In this document: positions 6,985-13,734 of the stretch, one piece after another
Numbering within the stretch: position 1 is the first letter of the stretch
Layout: each line of letters opens with the position of its first letter
IMG/VR virus record: IMGVR_UViG_3300030110_002194
Coordinates: 1-33,707 of that record
DNA length: 33,707 nt
DNA from: a virus
Strand: one strand, 5' to 3'
Program-made: the position numbers and the translations under genes
Notes under the pieces: model-generated
Databases searched by the model: none
What the model was told of the DNA's origin: nothing
Seen by the model: the letters and a program-made list of their open reading frames with translations, nothing else

Positions 6985-7806
6985 ATGTATGAAACATTTG
7001 ACTACCATAAAGTAGTCGATAAGCTAAGAAAGTTTTTTAAAGATGCAAAGAACTTTACTGAAGTACCAACACAAAGCAGATTAAGTATCTTAGCTGCTTG
7101 TGAAGATCCCAATACTATAGCACAATTTAATTTTGATGGAGTAGATTACCCTCTCCCTCAAACTGGACAAATGTGGCTTGAACATGAACTGCTTACTAAC
7201 CCTAATACTGAAGGGTTTTTTTGTGTTTCAACAAGCTACAGAAATGAGCCTAATCCTATAGATGGAAGACATAAAAAGATTTTCCCTATGTTTGAATTTG
7301 AGACTAAAGGCAATATGGCTGATATGAGAAATCTTGAACATCAGTTGTTAATGTATTTAGGTTTTAAAGAAGGTGTAGATGTTACATATGACTCTATGTC
7401 AAAAGAATATAGAACAGATATATTAGAAGCAGAGCATGAAGAACTAATGCATAAAGATAAGGGAGATGTAATATTCTTATCAAAGTTCCCTAAAAGGACT
7501 CATCCTTTCTGGAATATGAAACAGAATGATAGCAATAAAGACCTTTTTAATAAAATTGATGTTATCCTTCATGGGCAGGAAACAATAGGCTCTGCTGAGA
7601 GAAGTTGTGATAAAGAAGAAATGAGATGGAACTTTTTAAATCAAACAGATGGAAGATATGCAAATCTATTATTTAATAAGTTTGGCAAAGAAAGAGTAAT
7701 GAATGAGCTTGAAGAGTTTTTGTCTAATGACTTTTTTCCAAGATATGGTGGAGGAATAGGAATGACAAGAATAGCAAGAGCTATGAAATTAGAAGGCTTG
7801 ATATAA
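6985..7806 (+). CDS. Class II aminoacyl-tRNA-synthetase-like protein (AspRS/AsnRS/asparagine synthetase type)
   Basis: A 273-residue protein with the class II catalytic core but no anticodon-binding domain. Motif 1 is around TEVPTQ (Pro28). Motif 2 is YRNE (Arg86, Glu88), then GRHKKIFPMFEFE (94-106), matching 'fRxE...RH..EF'. The class IIb signature HGQETIGSAERS (196-207) corresponds to 'G.EI.SGaqR' of AspRS/AsnRS. Motif 3 is GGGIGMTR (255-262), with Arg262 as the ATP-binding arginine. Full AspRS/AsnRS are over 430 residues; archaeal-type asparagine synthetases derived from them lack the anticodon domain and are close to this size. It may therefore make asparagine, aminoacylate a tRNA or transfer an amino acid elsewhere. 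It lies between lysis-type genes and 370 bases upstream of a tRNA. Confidence 0.8.
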   Translation: MYETFDYHKVVDKLRKFFKDAKNFTEVPTQSRLSILAACEDPNTIAQFNFDGVDYPLPQTGQMWLEHELLTNPNTEGFFCVSTSYRNEPNPIDGRHKKIFPMFEFETKGNMADMRNLEHQLLMYLGFKEGVDVTYDSMSKEYRTDILEAEHEELMHKDKGDVIFLSKFPKRTHPFWNMKQNDSNKDLFNKIDVILHGQETIGSAERSCDKEEMRWNFLNQTDGRYANLLFNKFGKERVMNELEEFLSNDFFPRYGGGIGMTRIARAMKLEGLI

Positions 7807-7807
7807 A

Positions 7808-8089
7808 CTGCCTGCAGGAAGACCTAAGAAGAAAGAAGAGGAAAAGAAGCATACTGCTTTTGAGCTAGATATAATGAATGGTGGTGATGGACTCCCAGAT
7901 TGGATGCAATTTACTATCACTCTATTTATTTTTGGTTGTTTTTTTTGGATAATATATTTATTATTTCATCCTATATTACAGCTTGAAGATAACTTTAGAG
8001 ATCTACTTAATATTATAGTAGGCACATTCTTAGCTTCTTTTAGTAAGGTTGTAGATTTTTGGTTTAAACAGAATAAGAAACAAGATTGA
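7808..8089 (+). CDS. Two-helix membrane protein, holin candidate; start may be CTG
   Basis: The first in-frame ATG (7874) would give 71 residues, but the frame is open back to 7802. A CTG at 7808, 11 bases after the Shine-Dalgarno-like agaagg, gives a 93-residue protein beginning MPAGRPKKKEEEKKHTAFEL, a basic opening usual for phage proteins. Two hydrophobic helices follow: MQFTITLFIFGCFFWIIYLL and a second containing NIIVGTFLASFSKVVDFWF, then a basic tail KQNKKQD. The second helix with 'G.....s....dfwf' recalls small phage holins of the GTA/3TM type. If translation starts at 7874 only the basic tail is lost. The stop overlaps the next tiny frame. Confidence 0.6.
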   Translation: MPAGRPKKKEEEKKHTAFELDIMNGGDGLPDWMQFTITLFIFGCFFWIIYLLFHPILQLEDNFRDLLNIIVGTFLASFSKVVDFWFKQNKKQD

Positions 8090-8178
8090 AAGAAGTTTTA
8101 ATATTTAGTATACCCTGGATTATCTTTGCTTTAATAATATATATAATAAGCAAGTTAATAAGAAAACTTTTAAAATAG
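8086..8178 (+). CDS. Possible 30-residue membrane peptide
   Basis: A TTG at 8086 overlaps the preceding stop (TTGA) and opens a 30-residue frame, MKEVLIFSIPWIIFALIIYI followed by a basic tail ISKLIRKLLK. The profile is one membrane helix with a positive C-terminus, as for tiny lysis peptides. The ribosome site is weak, and the frame's TAG (8176-8178) overlaps the first two bases of the tRNA. It may be real and coupled to the upstream gene, or a chance hydrophobic frame in AT-rich DNA. Confidence 0.35.
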   Translation: MKEVLIFSIPWIIFALIIYIISKLIRKLLK

Positions 8179-8271
8179 TAAGGTGGTGGAATTGGCAGAC
8201 ACGCCACCCTGTTTAGGTGGTAAGCATTTTTCGGGGAAATGCTTGTGTAGGTTCGAGTCCTACCCTTACTG
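8177..8271 (+). tRNA. Class II tRNA, Leu-type body with GUU anticodon in the fold
   Basis: The 95-base cloverleaf is complete. The acceptor stem 8177-8183/8264-8270 has seven perfect pairs. The D arm (8186-8202) has the GTGGAATTGGCAGAC pattern of leucine tRNAs. The anticodon stem 8204-8208/8216-8220 (CCACC/GGTGG) has five perfect pairs with loop CTGTTTA. A long variable arm has an 8-bp stem, 8222-8229/8237-8244. The T arm 8247-8251/8259-8263 has loop TTCGAGT. This fold puts GTT at 34-36 (8211-8213), an Asn anticodon, with unusual T at 37. The discriminator is G (8271), followed by CAT, so CCA is not encoded. Leucine tRNAs normally carry A73. Identity (Leu, Ser, Asn or inactive) is therefore open, though the gene itself is clear. 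Confidence 0.88.
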
Positions 8272-8283
8272 CATGGAGAATAT

Positions 8284-8505
8284 ATGATAGGTGAAAGCTT
8301 AAAGAATAAAATTGTTAAGATAGCATTAGATGCTATTGATGATAAGTTAGGAAAAAGATTTCCTATCATAGATGAAATTACAGATGTATTTCAAGAACAA
8401 GATAAAAGATTTAAAGATATAGAGAGAGAGCTCTCTGCATTAAAACAATATGTAAAGGAAAATGATGAACAAACTTGTTGCTGCGATAAAAAAAATTGCT
8501 GTTGA
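8284..8505 (+). CDS. Small helical protein with cysteine-rich tail, unknown
   Basis: A 73-residue protein 12 bases after the tRNA, with ribosome site ggag before ATG. Residues 1-63 are helical with a coiled-coil stretch (FQEQDKRFKDIERELSALKQ). The last ten residues, TCCCDKKNCC, hold five cysteines, which is rare in this phage and could bind metal or form a redox cluster. The cysteine tail lies exactly where the next gene overlaps in another frame, so the composition may partly reflect that constraint. No family is recognised. Confidence 0.5.
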   Translation: MIGESLKNKIVKIALDAIDDKLGKRFPIIDEITDVFQEQDKRFKDIERELSALKQYVKENDEQTCCCDKKNCC

Positions 8506-8662
8506 AATGATTCTTAATGATGACACTAAAGAGAAAGTTATCAAACAGCTTAATAAGAAAATGAACTTACCTATGATTTCAGAAGAAACAGAAGCTGAGT
8601 TATTAGATGCATTATATGAAGCTATGCAAGAAGCTTTACAAGATGCTATAGAGAAGAAGTAG
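8462..8662 (+). CDS. Small helical protein, unknown
   Basis: A 66-residue all-helical protein that starts at ATG 8462 (or the next codon, also ATG) and overlaps the preceding gene by 44 bases. The ribosome site aaagg lies just upstream. It begins MMNKLVAAIKKIAVEMILND and ends in an acidic amphipathic helix (ELLDALYEAMQEALQDAIEK). It has no true membrane segment. It stops directly before the TTG start of the large nozzle-like gene, suggesting coupled translation. Confidence 0.5.
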   Translation: MMNKLVAAIKKIAVEMILNDDTKEKVIKQLNKKMNLPMISEETEAELLDALYEAMQEALQDAIEKK

Positions 8663-11572
8663 TTGCCTAAACAAGTCTTAAAAATAGATAGATTTGAAAA
8701 AGGAATCTTAAGTGCCTATAATTCTAAAGATATTCCTTTAGATGGATTAGTATCAGGAAAAGCTTGTGATATAGGTACAATAGGTATAGTAAAGCTTACA
8801 CCTAAAGCTGCATTAGATAATGAAAGTTTAAATGCTGGTAAAACTTCAGAATATTTAGGTTCAACTTATACTCTGCCACCTGGTCATGGTTTTTATATAT
8901 TTCCTTCAGACTATACAAGACCTATAAGTAATGGTGTAGCTTTAAATCAAGAAACTGAATTTTATGTATATTCTATGGGTCCTAAAATATTTATATTAGA
9001 TAAAGGCAGTTTAGTATGGGATGGAAATACAGTTGCATTTGATGAAGATAAACAAACTATTGTATTAGGTACTGATTCAAGTAGTAATGCAATTATAAAG
9101 CCTGTATTCTACTATGGAGCTGAAGCTTTAAGAGTAGCAGATGGAAACTATACTAATGCTGGAAATGATGTTGGATTAAAGAATAAATGGTTTGGACATA
9201 TTAAAAGATCATTATTTGGAGAAACTGGAGATTTTACAGTTAATCATGATAGATGGTATGTAGATAATCAAGAACTTATACCTCCAACTGCACAAGATGC
9301 TTCTGGAGCTGATAGTGGATATTCTTTAACTGAATTTCAAGGTTCAGCTATAGCAGGTCTTGTTGATTTTGATGCAAGTGCAGAGGCTGGTACTTCAGGT
9401 ACAACTGTAGCTGTTCCTGATAATAATGAGTTCTTAAAAATATGGGCAGGTTCTGCTACAGATGCAAATGGTACTTGGGATATACAAGCTGAATATACTT
9501 TTTATATAAGCTTTATATATGATGGTTCTCAAGAATCACCTGTAACTAAATTAGTAGGTTTAGCTGGAGACTCTGGTAGTGTAACTACTCATTCATCAAA
9601 TCAAGAAAGTCTTTTTGTTGGAGTTACTTTACAATATGGTACAGATAATGGTAGTGGGCATAAAACTTCTGTAGATGCTAATACTTTAGTTAATCCAAGA
9701 ATAACTGGTGCAAGGCTTTATTATACAGATCCAAGTGATGGAGAAGGCATTAAGTATCTTCTTTTAGATATAGATCTAATAAAAGGCTGTAAAAAATCTG
9801 ATGAACTTAGCTATACTGCTTGGGCTCAAACAACTCAAGGTCAAACATATATATGTCCTGCAAGTGTAACAAGTGCAGATGTAACAAGTGCTAATGCATT
9901 TAATTTTGTAGATCCTCCTAAAGCTTTAACATATGATATACTTAATGGATATGGTGCAGATGAAGTAACAGCTGCAAAATATAAATGTGCTACTATACTT
10001 AATAATAGATGCTATATAGGAAACATACAACAAGAAGATAATGTAGGAGATGGTTTTGCAAGTGCTCCTATATATAATGATAGGATTGTAAGAAGCCCTA
10101 TAAACTTTGAAGGTAAACCTCAATTTGATACTTTCCCTGCTAGTCAAAAAATGGATATAGGTGTTAATGATGGAGACAGCATTATAGCTTTAGAAGGTTA
10201 TGCTGATAGATTGTTAGTATTTAAAAAGAAATCTATCTACATAGTTAATGTAGCTCAAGATGGTCAAGAGGGTGTAGAAAATCAATTATATAATAATGGA
10301 GTAAACAACCCTTCCCAAGTTATTAAGTTTGAGTTAGGAGTAGCTTGGTGCAATCCAAATGGTTGTTTTTTATATAATGGAGAACAAGTTAAAAATTTAA
10401 CAGAAGGAAAAATATACTCAGGAGGTAAATGGGAGCCAGCTCATAATGTAAGCTGGACAGGTGGTTCTTTTTCTCAATCTTGGCAAATAGATTCTACTCA
10501 CATATCTGCTTTAACTTATTTATATTCTAAAAAACAACTATGGGTTTCTATAAGTATGGATGCAGATGACCAATCTAATGATGCTTGGGTATATGATTTT
10601 AAAACTGAAGGATGGACTATGGCTTCAGGATCTATGGGAACTAATACAAGAAATAGATCTAATATAGTTATAGATTCAAGTGGTGTACCTAAGTTTATTG
10701 AGCATGATACATCGAGTAGTGCAGAAAAATTAGAAGTATATAGCTTACAAAACATTCCATCTAATAATAGTGAATTTAAGTTAATTACTCCTGATATAGA
10801 TTTTGGAGCTCCTGGAGTTAAAAAGAAGATATATAAAGTTTATGTTTCTTTTAAATCTGATGAAGCAGCTACTAATGTAAAAGTTAATTATTCTACTAAT
10901 GGTAGTGTAGAGTTTGCTAAAACATTTCAAGATGGAGATAATTTTACTTCTAATGATTTAAATACATCTGCTAATCAAGACTTTAGTACAAATATAAATG
11001 AAGGCGAAGGTGTATTTAATTTAGCTGGAACTAATCAAAGTGCTTTAGGAAATGCTGATATAGCTGTTTCTAATAATATAGCTAGAATAACTAATGATGG
11101 AACAAATCAAGGCTATGCAAGATATGATCTTGGAACTTTAGCAGCTAAAAACTATAATTTAAATCTTTATTTTAAACCAAGATTTTCAGCAATATCAAGA
11201 AGAGAAAATGTTAAATCAAGTCAAGCTATAATTAGCATTGGAACTTCAAATTCAAACCCTAGCACAAATAGAATTGTTAATCAAATAATAGGTCAAGAAG
11301 GTGCTTATAAAATAAGCTTCCAAGCGACTGCAGCAGCTCATTATTTATATATACAAAATCAATCTTCTATTGATGATGACTTTATAGATGTTAGCAATGT
11401 ATCTATTACAGAAGAATCTGATTACTATGTAGCTGAATTAAAACCTACTACATCATCTGAAGCTAATAATGTTTATTCATTCCAATTAAAGTTTGAAGCA
11501 GATGGTCAAGTTCCTAAAGGTTTTGAAATAGGCGATATATCAATAATATATAGAATGAAGAATGTTAAATAG
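8663..11572 (+). CDS. Large tail structural protein, probable tail nozzle/hub (beta-propeller type)
   Basis: A 969-residue, almost entirely beta protein starting at TTG 8663 directly after the preceding stop (gagaag upstream). The N-terminus MPKQVLKIDRFEKGILSAYN is typical of phage 'FxGG/F.kGi' nozzle proteins. Residues 512-530 (GYADRLLVFKKKSIYIVNV), then LGVAWCNPNGCFLYNGEQV and a WVYDFKTEGWTM strand, look like propeller blades as in T7 gp12 or P22 gp10-type tail proteins. The C-terminal 250 residues are Asn/Ser-rich beta domains. The absence of sheath and tape-measure genes supports a short tail ending in this protein. The last ten bases overlap the next gene. Confidence 0.65.
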   Translation: MPKQVLKIDRFEKGILSAYNSKDIPLDGLVSGKACDIGTIGIVKLTPKAALDNESLNAGKTSEYLGSTYTLPPGHGFYIFPSDYTRPISNGVALNQETEFYVYSMGPKIFILDKGSLVWDGNTVAFDEDKQTIVLGTDSSSNAIIKPVFYYGAEALRVADGNYTNAGNDVGLKNKWFGHIKRSLFGETGDFTVNHDRWYVDNQELIPPTAQDASGADSGYSLTEFQGSAIAGLVDFDASAEAGTSGTTVAVPDNNEFLKIWAGSATDANGTWDIQAEYTFYISFIYDGSQESPVTKLVGLAGDSGSVTTHSSNQESLFVGVTLQYGTDNGSGHKTSVDANTLVNPRITGARLYYTDPSDGEGIKYLLLDIDLIKGCKKSDELSYTAWAQTTQGQTYICPASVTSADVTSANAFNFVDPPKALTYDILNGYGADEVTAAKYKCATILNNRCYIGNIQQEDNVGDGFASAPIYNDRIVRSPINFEGKPQFDTFPASQKMDIGVNDGDSIIALEGYADRLLVFKKKSIYIVNVAQDGQEGVENQLYNNGVNNPSQVIKFELGVAWCNPNGCFLYNGEQVKNLTEGKIYSGGKWEPAHNVSWTGGSFSQSWQIDSTHISALTYLYSKKQLWVSISMDADDQSNDAWVYDFKTEGWTMASGSMGTNTRNRSNIVIDSSGVPKFIEHDTSSSAEKLEVYSLQNIPSNNSEFKLITPDIDFGAPGVKKKIYKVYVSFKSDEAATNVKVNYSTNGSVEFAKTFQDGDNFTSNDLNTSANQDFSTNINEGEGVFNLAGTNQSALGNADIAVSNNIARITNDGTNQGYARYDLGTLAAKNYNLNLYFKPRFSAISRRENVKSSQAIISIGTSNSNPSTNRIVNQIIGQEGAYKISFQATAAAHYLYIQNQSSIDDDFIDVSNVSITEESDYYVAELKPTTSSEANNVYSFQLKFEADGQVPKGFEIGDISIIYRMKNVK

Positions 11573-13370
11573 AGTAAGAGACCTATTACAGAACAAAGCT
11601 AATAAGCCAAGTAGAAGGGCAAGACAACCTTTAAATAGTGAAGGAAATGAAGGTGATTTTGTAATAAGTAGACTTAAAGATGGCTTATTTGTTTTCTTTA
11701 AAGTTATGGGGCGATGGCTTAAAATATTTCATTCAAGAACAAGTTTAATCCCAGATCAAAATAAAGCTTTTGATATAGGCTCTCCTACAAAAAGATGGAA
11801 AAATCTATACTTATCTAATGATGCTATTAACATAGGTGATAATAGAGATACAAGTGGTAAGATAACTTATGATGGCACTGATCTTATATTTAAGAACAAA
11901 GCTGGAACTGAGTCTAAAATAGTTGGAAAAAGACCTACAGATAGTGGAGCTGGAAGTGGTGTAGATGGTACAATTATTACAGGGGAAGATAATAGTGCAA
12001 ATAAAGAAGGTATTCTTCATTTAGGAAGTGGTACAAGTAATTTAGGTGGAATTATAACAGGAAGAACAGATTTTCTTGCATCTACAATGGGAATAAGAGT
12101 TAGTGGACCTATTGCAGCGAATACTGCTATGCAACCACTTTTAAGTGCTGTTGCAGCAACTGCTATTTCATCAACAGATAAAGGTGTTAAGTTAAGTGTT
12201 TATAATGGTTCTTGTGGAGCTATATCACTTGGTGTTTCAGACGATTCTGATAACCCAACAGGATTAGCAAACATGGGTACTATATGGGTAGATAATAATG
12301 AAAAACTCTCCTATAGATATGGAACAGGAACAATAGTAGATTTAACAAGTGGTGGTGGTATTGCAACTTCAGGAACAGCAACTCCTTCAACAACTGATAT
12401 AAATGATAAGACTCCTAATAAAGGAGATATGTATATTCAATATACTGATACTGCAGGAGATAATACTGTTGATGTAAATGGTAATAATGCACCAACAATA
12501 TATATAAGAGATAGTGATACAAGAATAATAAAATATTATGGTTCAAATAATAGCTATGCAAGAGTTTCTGAATTTATAGATTTAGGAGCTACTCCTTTTC
12601 TTCCTAGATGTACTTCTATTGTATTAAGTAATAATTCAGGAACAGCTAATTCAACTAAAGTTTTAGTTAAAACATCTTTAAGTTTATATGCAAGATGCAA
12701 CTATAGTACAGATGTTACAAGTGGAGGAACACAAGCAAATACTCCAATAGCAAGATTTAAAAGAAGTGATACTTCAGCAACAGAAGATAATAATTTAGAT
12801 ACAACTTATAATTCTCAAGCAAAAAGATTAACATCAAATGCATATACAAGATTTGTTGCTCTTGCAAGAGATAAATATATTGAGATAGATTGGGTTCAAA
12901 ATGGATTTACAGTAGAGAATAGTGGTGGTTCAGCTATTGCTGTTGTTGATGGAGCAAGTAGTTTTGGAACTTATAGTCATAAAGTTTATGCAAGAAACTA
13001 TATATATTATGGAATAGTAAATGGAGCTGCTACTTTAGGAGATTCAATAGATGCTACTAATATAAAAGCTCATAATACTTATCTTCCAGGCTCTTCAAAT
13101 TATCCATCTCAGTTTCCTGATTTTGGATTTACTTGTAGTGCTGGTCAAGTAGCTTTTTTTGCAGTTCCTGTTAATGCAGGAAATATAACAAACATTACAT
13201 GGACAACTCCAACTGGATATAATTCAACAAATCAACTTACTGATTTTACAACAGCAGTTGTAGAAGATGTCCAGAATACAAATAGTTATGAAGAAGATTA
13301 TAATGTATGGATTTCACCTCGATTAGGTGCATTTACTGATGCAGCTACAAGTATATGGCATGTGAGTTAA
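11562..13370 (+). CDS. Tail fibre/appendage protein
   Basis: A 602-residue protein overlapping the nozzle-like gene by 11 bases. The N-terminus is basic and short (MLNRVRDLLQNKANKPSRRA), perhaps for docking to the tail. Near residues 70-87 is FDIGSPTKRWKNLYLSND, then ITYDGTDLIFKNKAG, strand-turn motifs common in trimeric beta-helical fibre shafts. The rest is Gly/Ser/Thr/Asn-rich and ends in an aromatic, compact C-terminal domain (WISPRLGAFTDAATSIWH), a probable receptor-facing head. It has no enzyme motif. Confidence 0.7.
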   Translation: MLNRVRDLLQNKANKPSRRARQPLNSEGNEGDFVISRLKDGLFVFFKVMGRWLKIFHSRTSLIPDQNKAFDIGSPTKRWKNLYLSNDAINIGDNRDTSGKITYDGTDLIFKNKAGTESKIVGKRPTDSGAGSGVDGTIITGEDNSANKEGILHLGSGTSNLGGIITGRTDFLASTMGIRVSGPIAANTAMQPLLSAVAATAISSTDKGVKLSVYNGSCGAISLGVSDDSDNPTGLANMGTIWVDNNEKLSYRYGTGTIVDLTSGGGIATSGTATPSTTDINDKTPNKGDMYIQYTDTAGDNTVDVNGNNAPTIYIRDSDTRIIKYYGSNNSYARVSEFIDLGATPFLPRCTSIVLSNNSGTANSTKVLVKTSLSLYARCNYSTDVTSGGTQANTPIARFKRSDTSATEDNNLDTTYNSQAKRLTSNAYTRFVALARDKYIEIDWVQNGFTVENSGGSAIAVVDGASSFGTYSHKVYARNYIYYGIVNGAATLGDSIDATNIKAHNTYLPGSSNYPSQFPDFGFTCSAGQVAFFAVPVNAGNITNITWTTPTGYNSTNQLTDFTTAVVEDVQNTNSYEEDYNVWISPRLGAFTDAATSIWHVS

Positions 13371-13372
13371 TT

Positions 13373-13732
13373 ATGGCAAGTGAAACTTCAACTTATGTTT
13401 TAAAGAATAGATACTCTTCATTGTTTGATGAAGATTTAGTTTTTACAGATGCTCAAGCTAATTTAGTTCTTATTAAAACTACTACAAAAGTATATTTTAA
13501 TTCAGTCTTTAATCATTGGGCATTTTCAGTTTTAGATGAATTAGGTAACACTTATTCTTGGAAAGATTTTAGATGTCTTGAAGGAGCTGATAAAGCTGCA
13601 GTAAAAACAGCTATTAAAAATCATTTAACAAATTCTGTGATAAAAATTACTGAAGATACTAATAATTCAGGATATTTAAAGACAGAAACTTCTGTTGCTG
13701 ACAGAGGTCAAGATGAGTACTTAGGAGATTAA
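13373..13732 (+). CDS. Small protein between two fibre genes, unknown
   Basis: A 119-residue protein if read from ATG 13373, two bases after the preceding fibre stop. An upstream in-frame ATG at 13355 would add MACELI and overlap that gene by 16 bases; neither has a strong ribosome site. It begins MASETSTYVLKNRYSSLFDE, then beta strands (LVLIKTTTKVYFNSVFNHWA) and a helix (ADKAAVKTAIKNHLTNSV). It looks like a compact alpha/beta fold and may be a fibre-connecting or fibre-assembly protein by position. No family is recognised. Confidence 0.55.
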   Translation: MASETSTYVLKNRYSSLFDEDLVFTDAQANLVLIKTTTKVYFNSVFNHWAFSVLDELGNTYSWKDFRCLEGADKAAVKTAIKNHLTNSVIKITEDTNNSGYLKTETSVADRGQDEYLGD

Positions 13733-13734
13733 TA

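Noticed and set aside
8177-8271. tRNA-Tyr or ordinary tRNA-Leu(UAG) reading of the tRNA
   Set aside because: The loop CTGTTTA contains neither GTA nor a TAG at 34-36 when the perfect CCACC/GGTGG stem is kept. Shifting the frame to TAG destroys the anticodon stem. The D arm is leucine- rather than tyrosine-like.
8177-8271. Attachment site in the tRNA gene
   Set aside because: The tRNA is complete and embedded in the late operon, with no integrase or second tRNA fragment in the window.
8064-8369. 101-residue - strand frame over the tRNA
   Set aside because: It runs antisense through a complete tRNA cloverleaf and two + strand genes; there is no - strand promoter or ribosome site.
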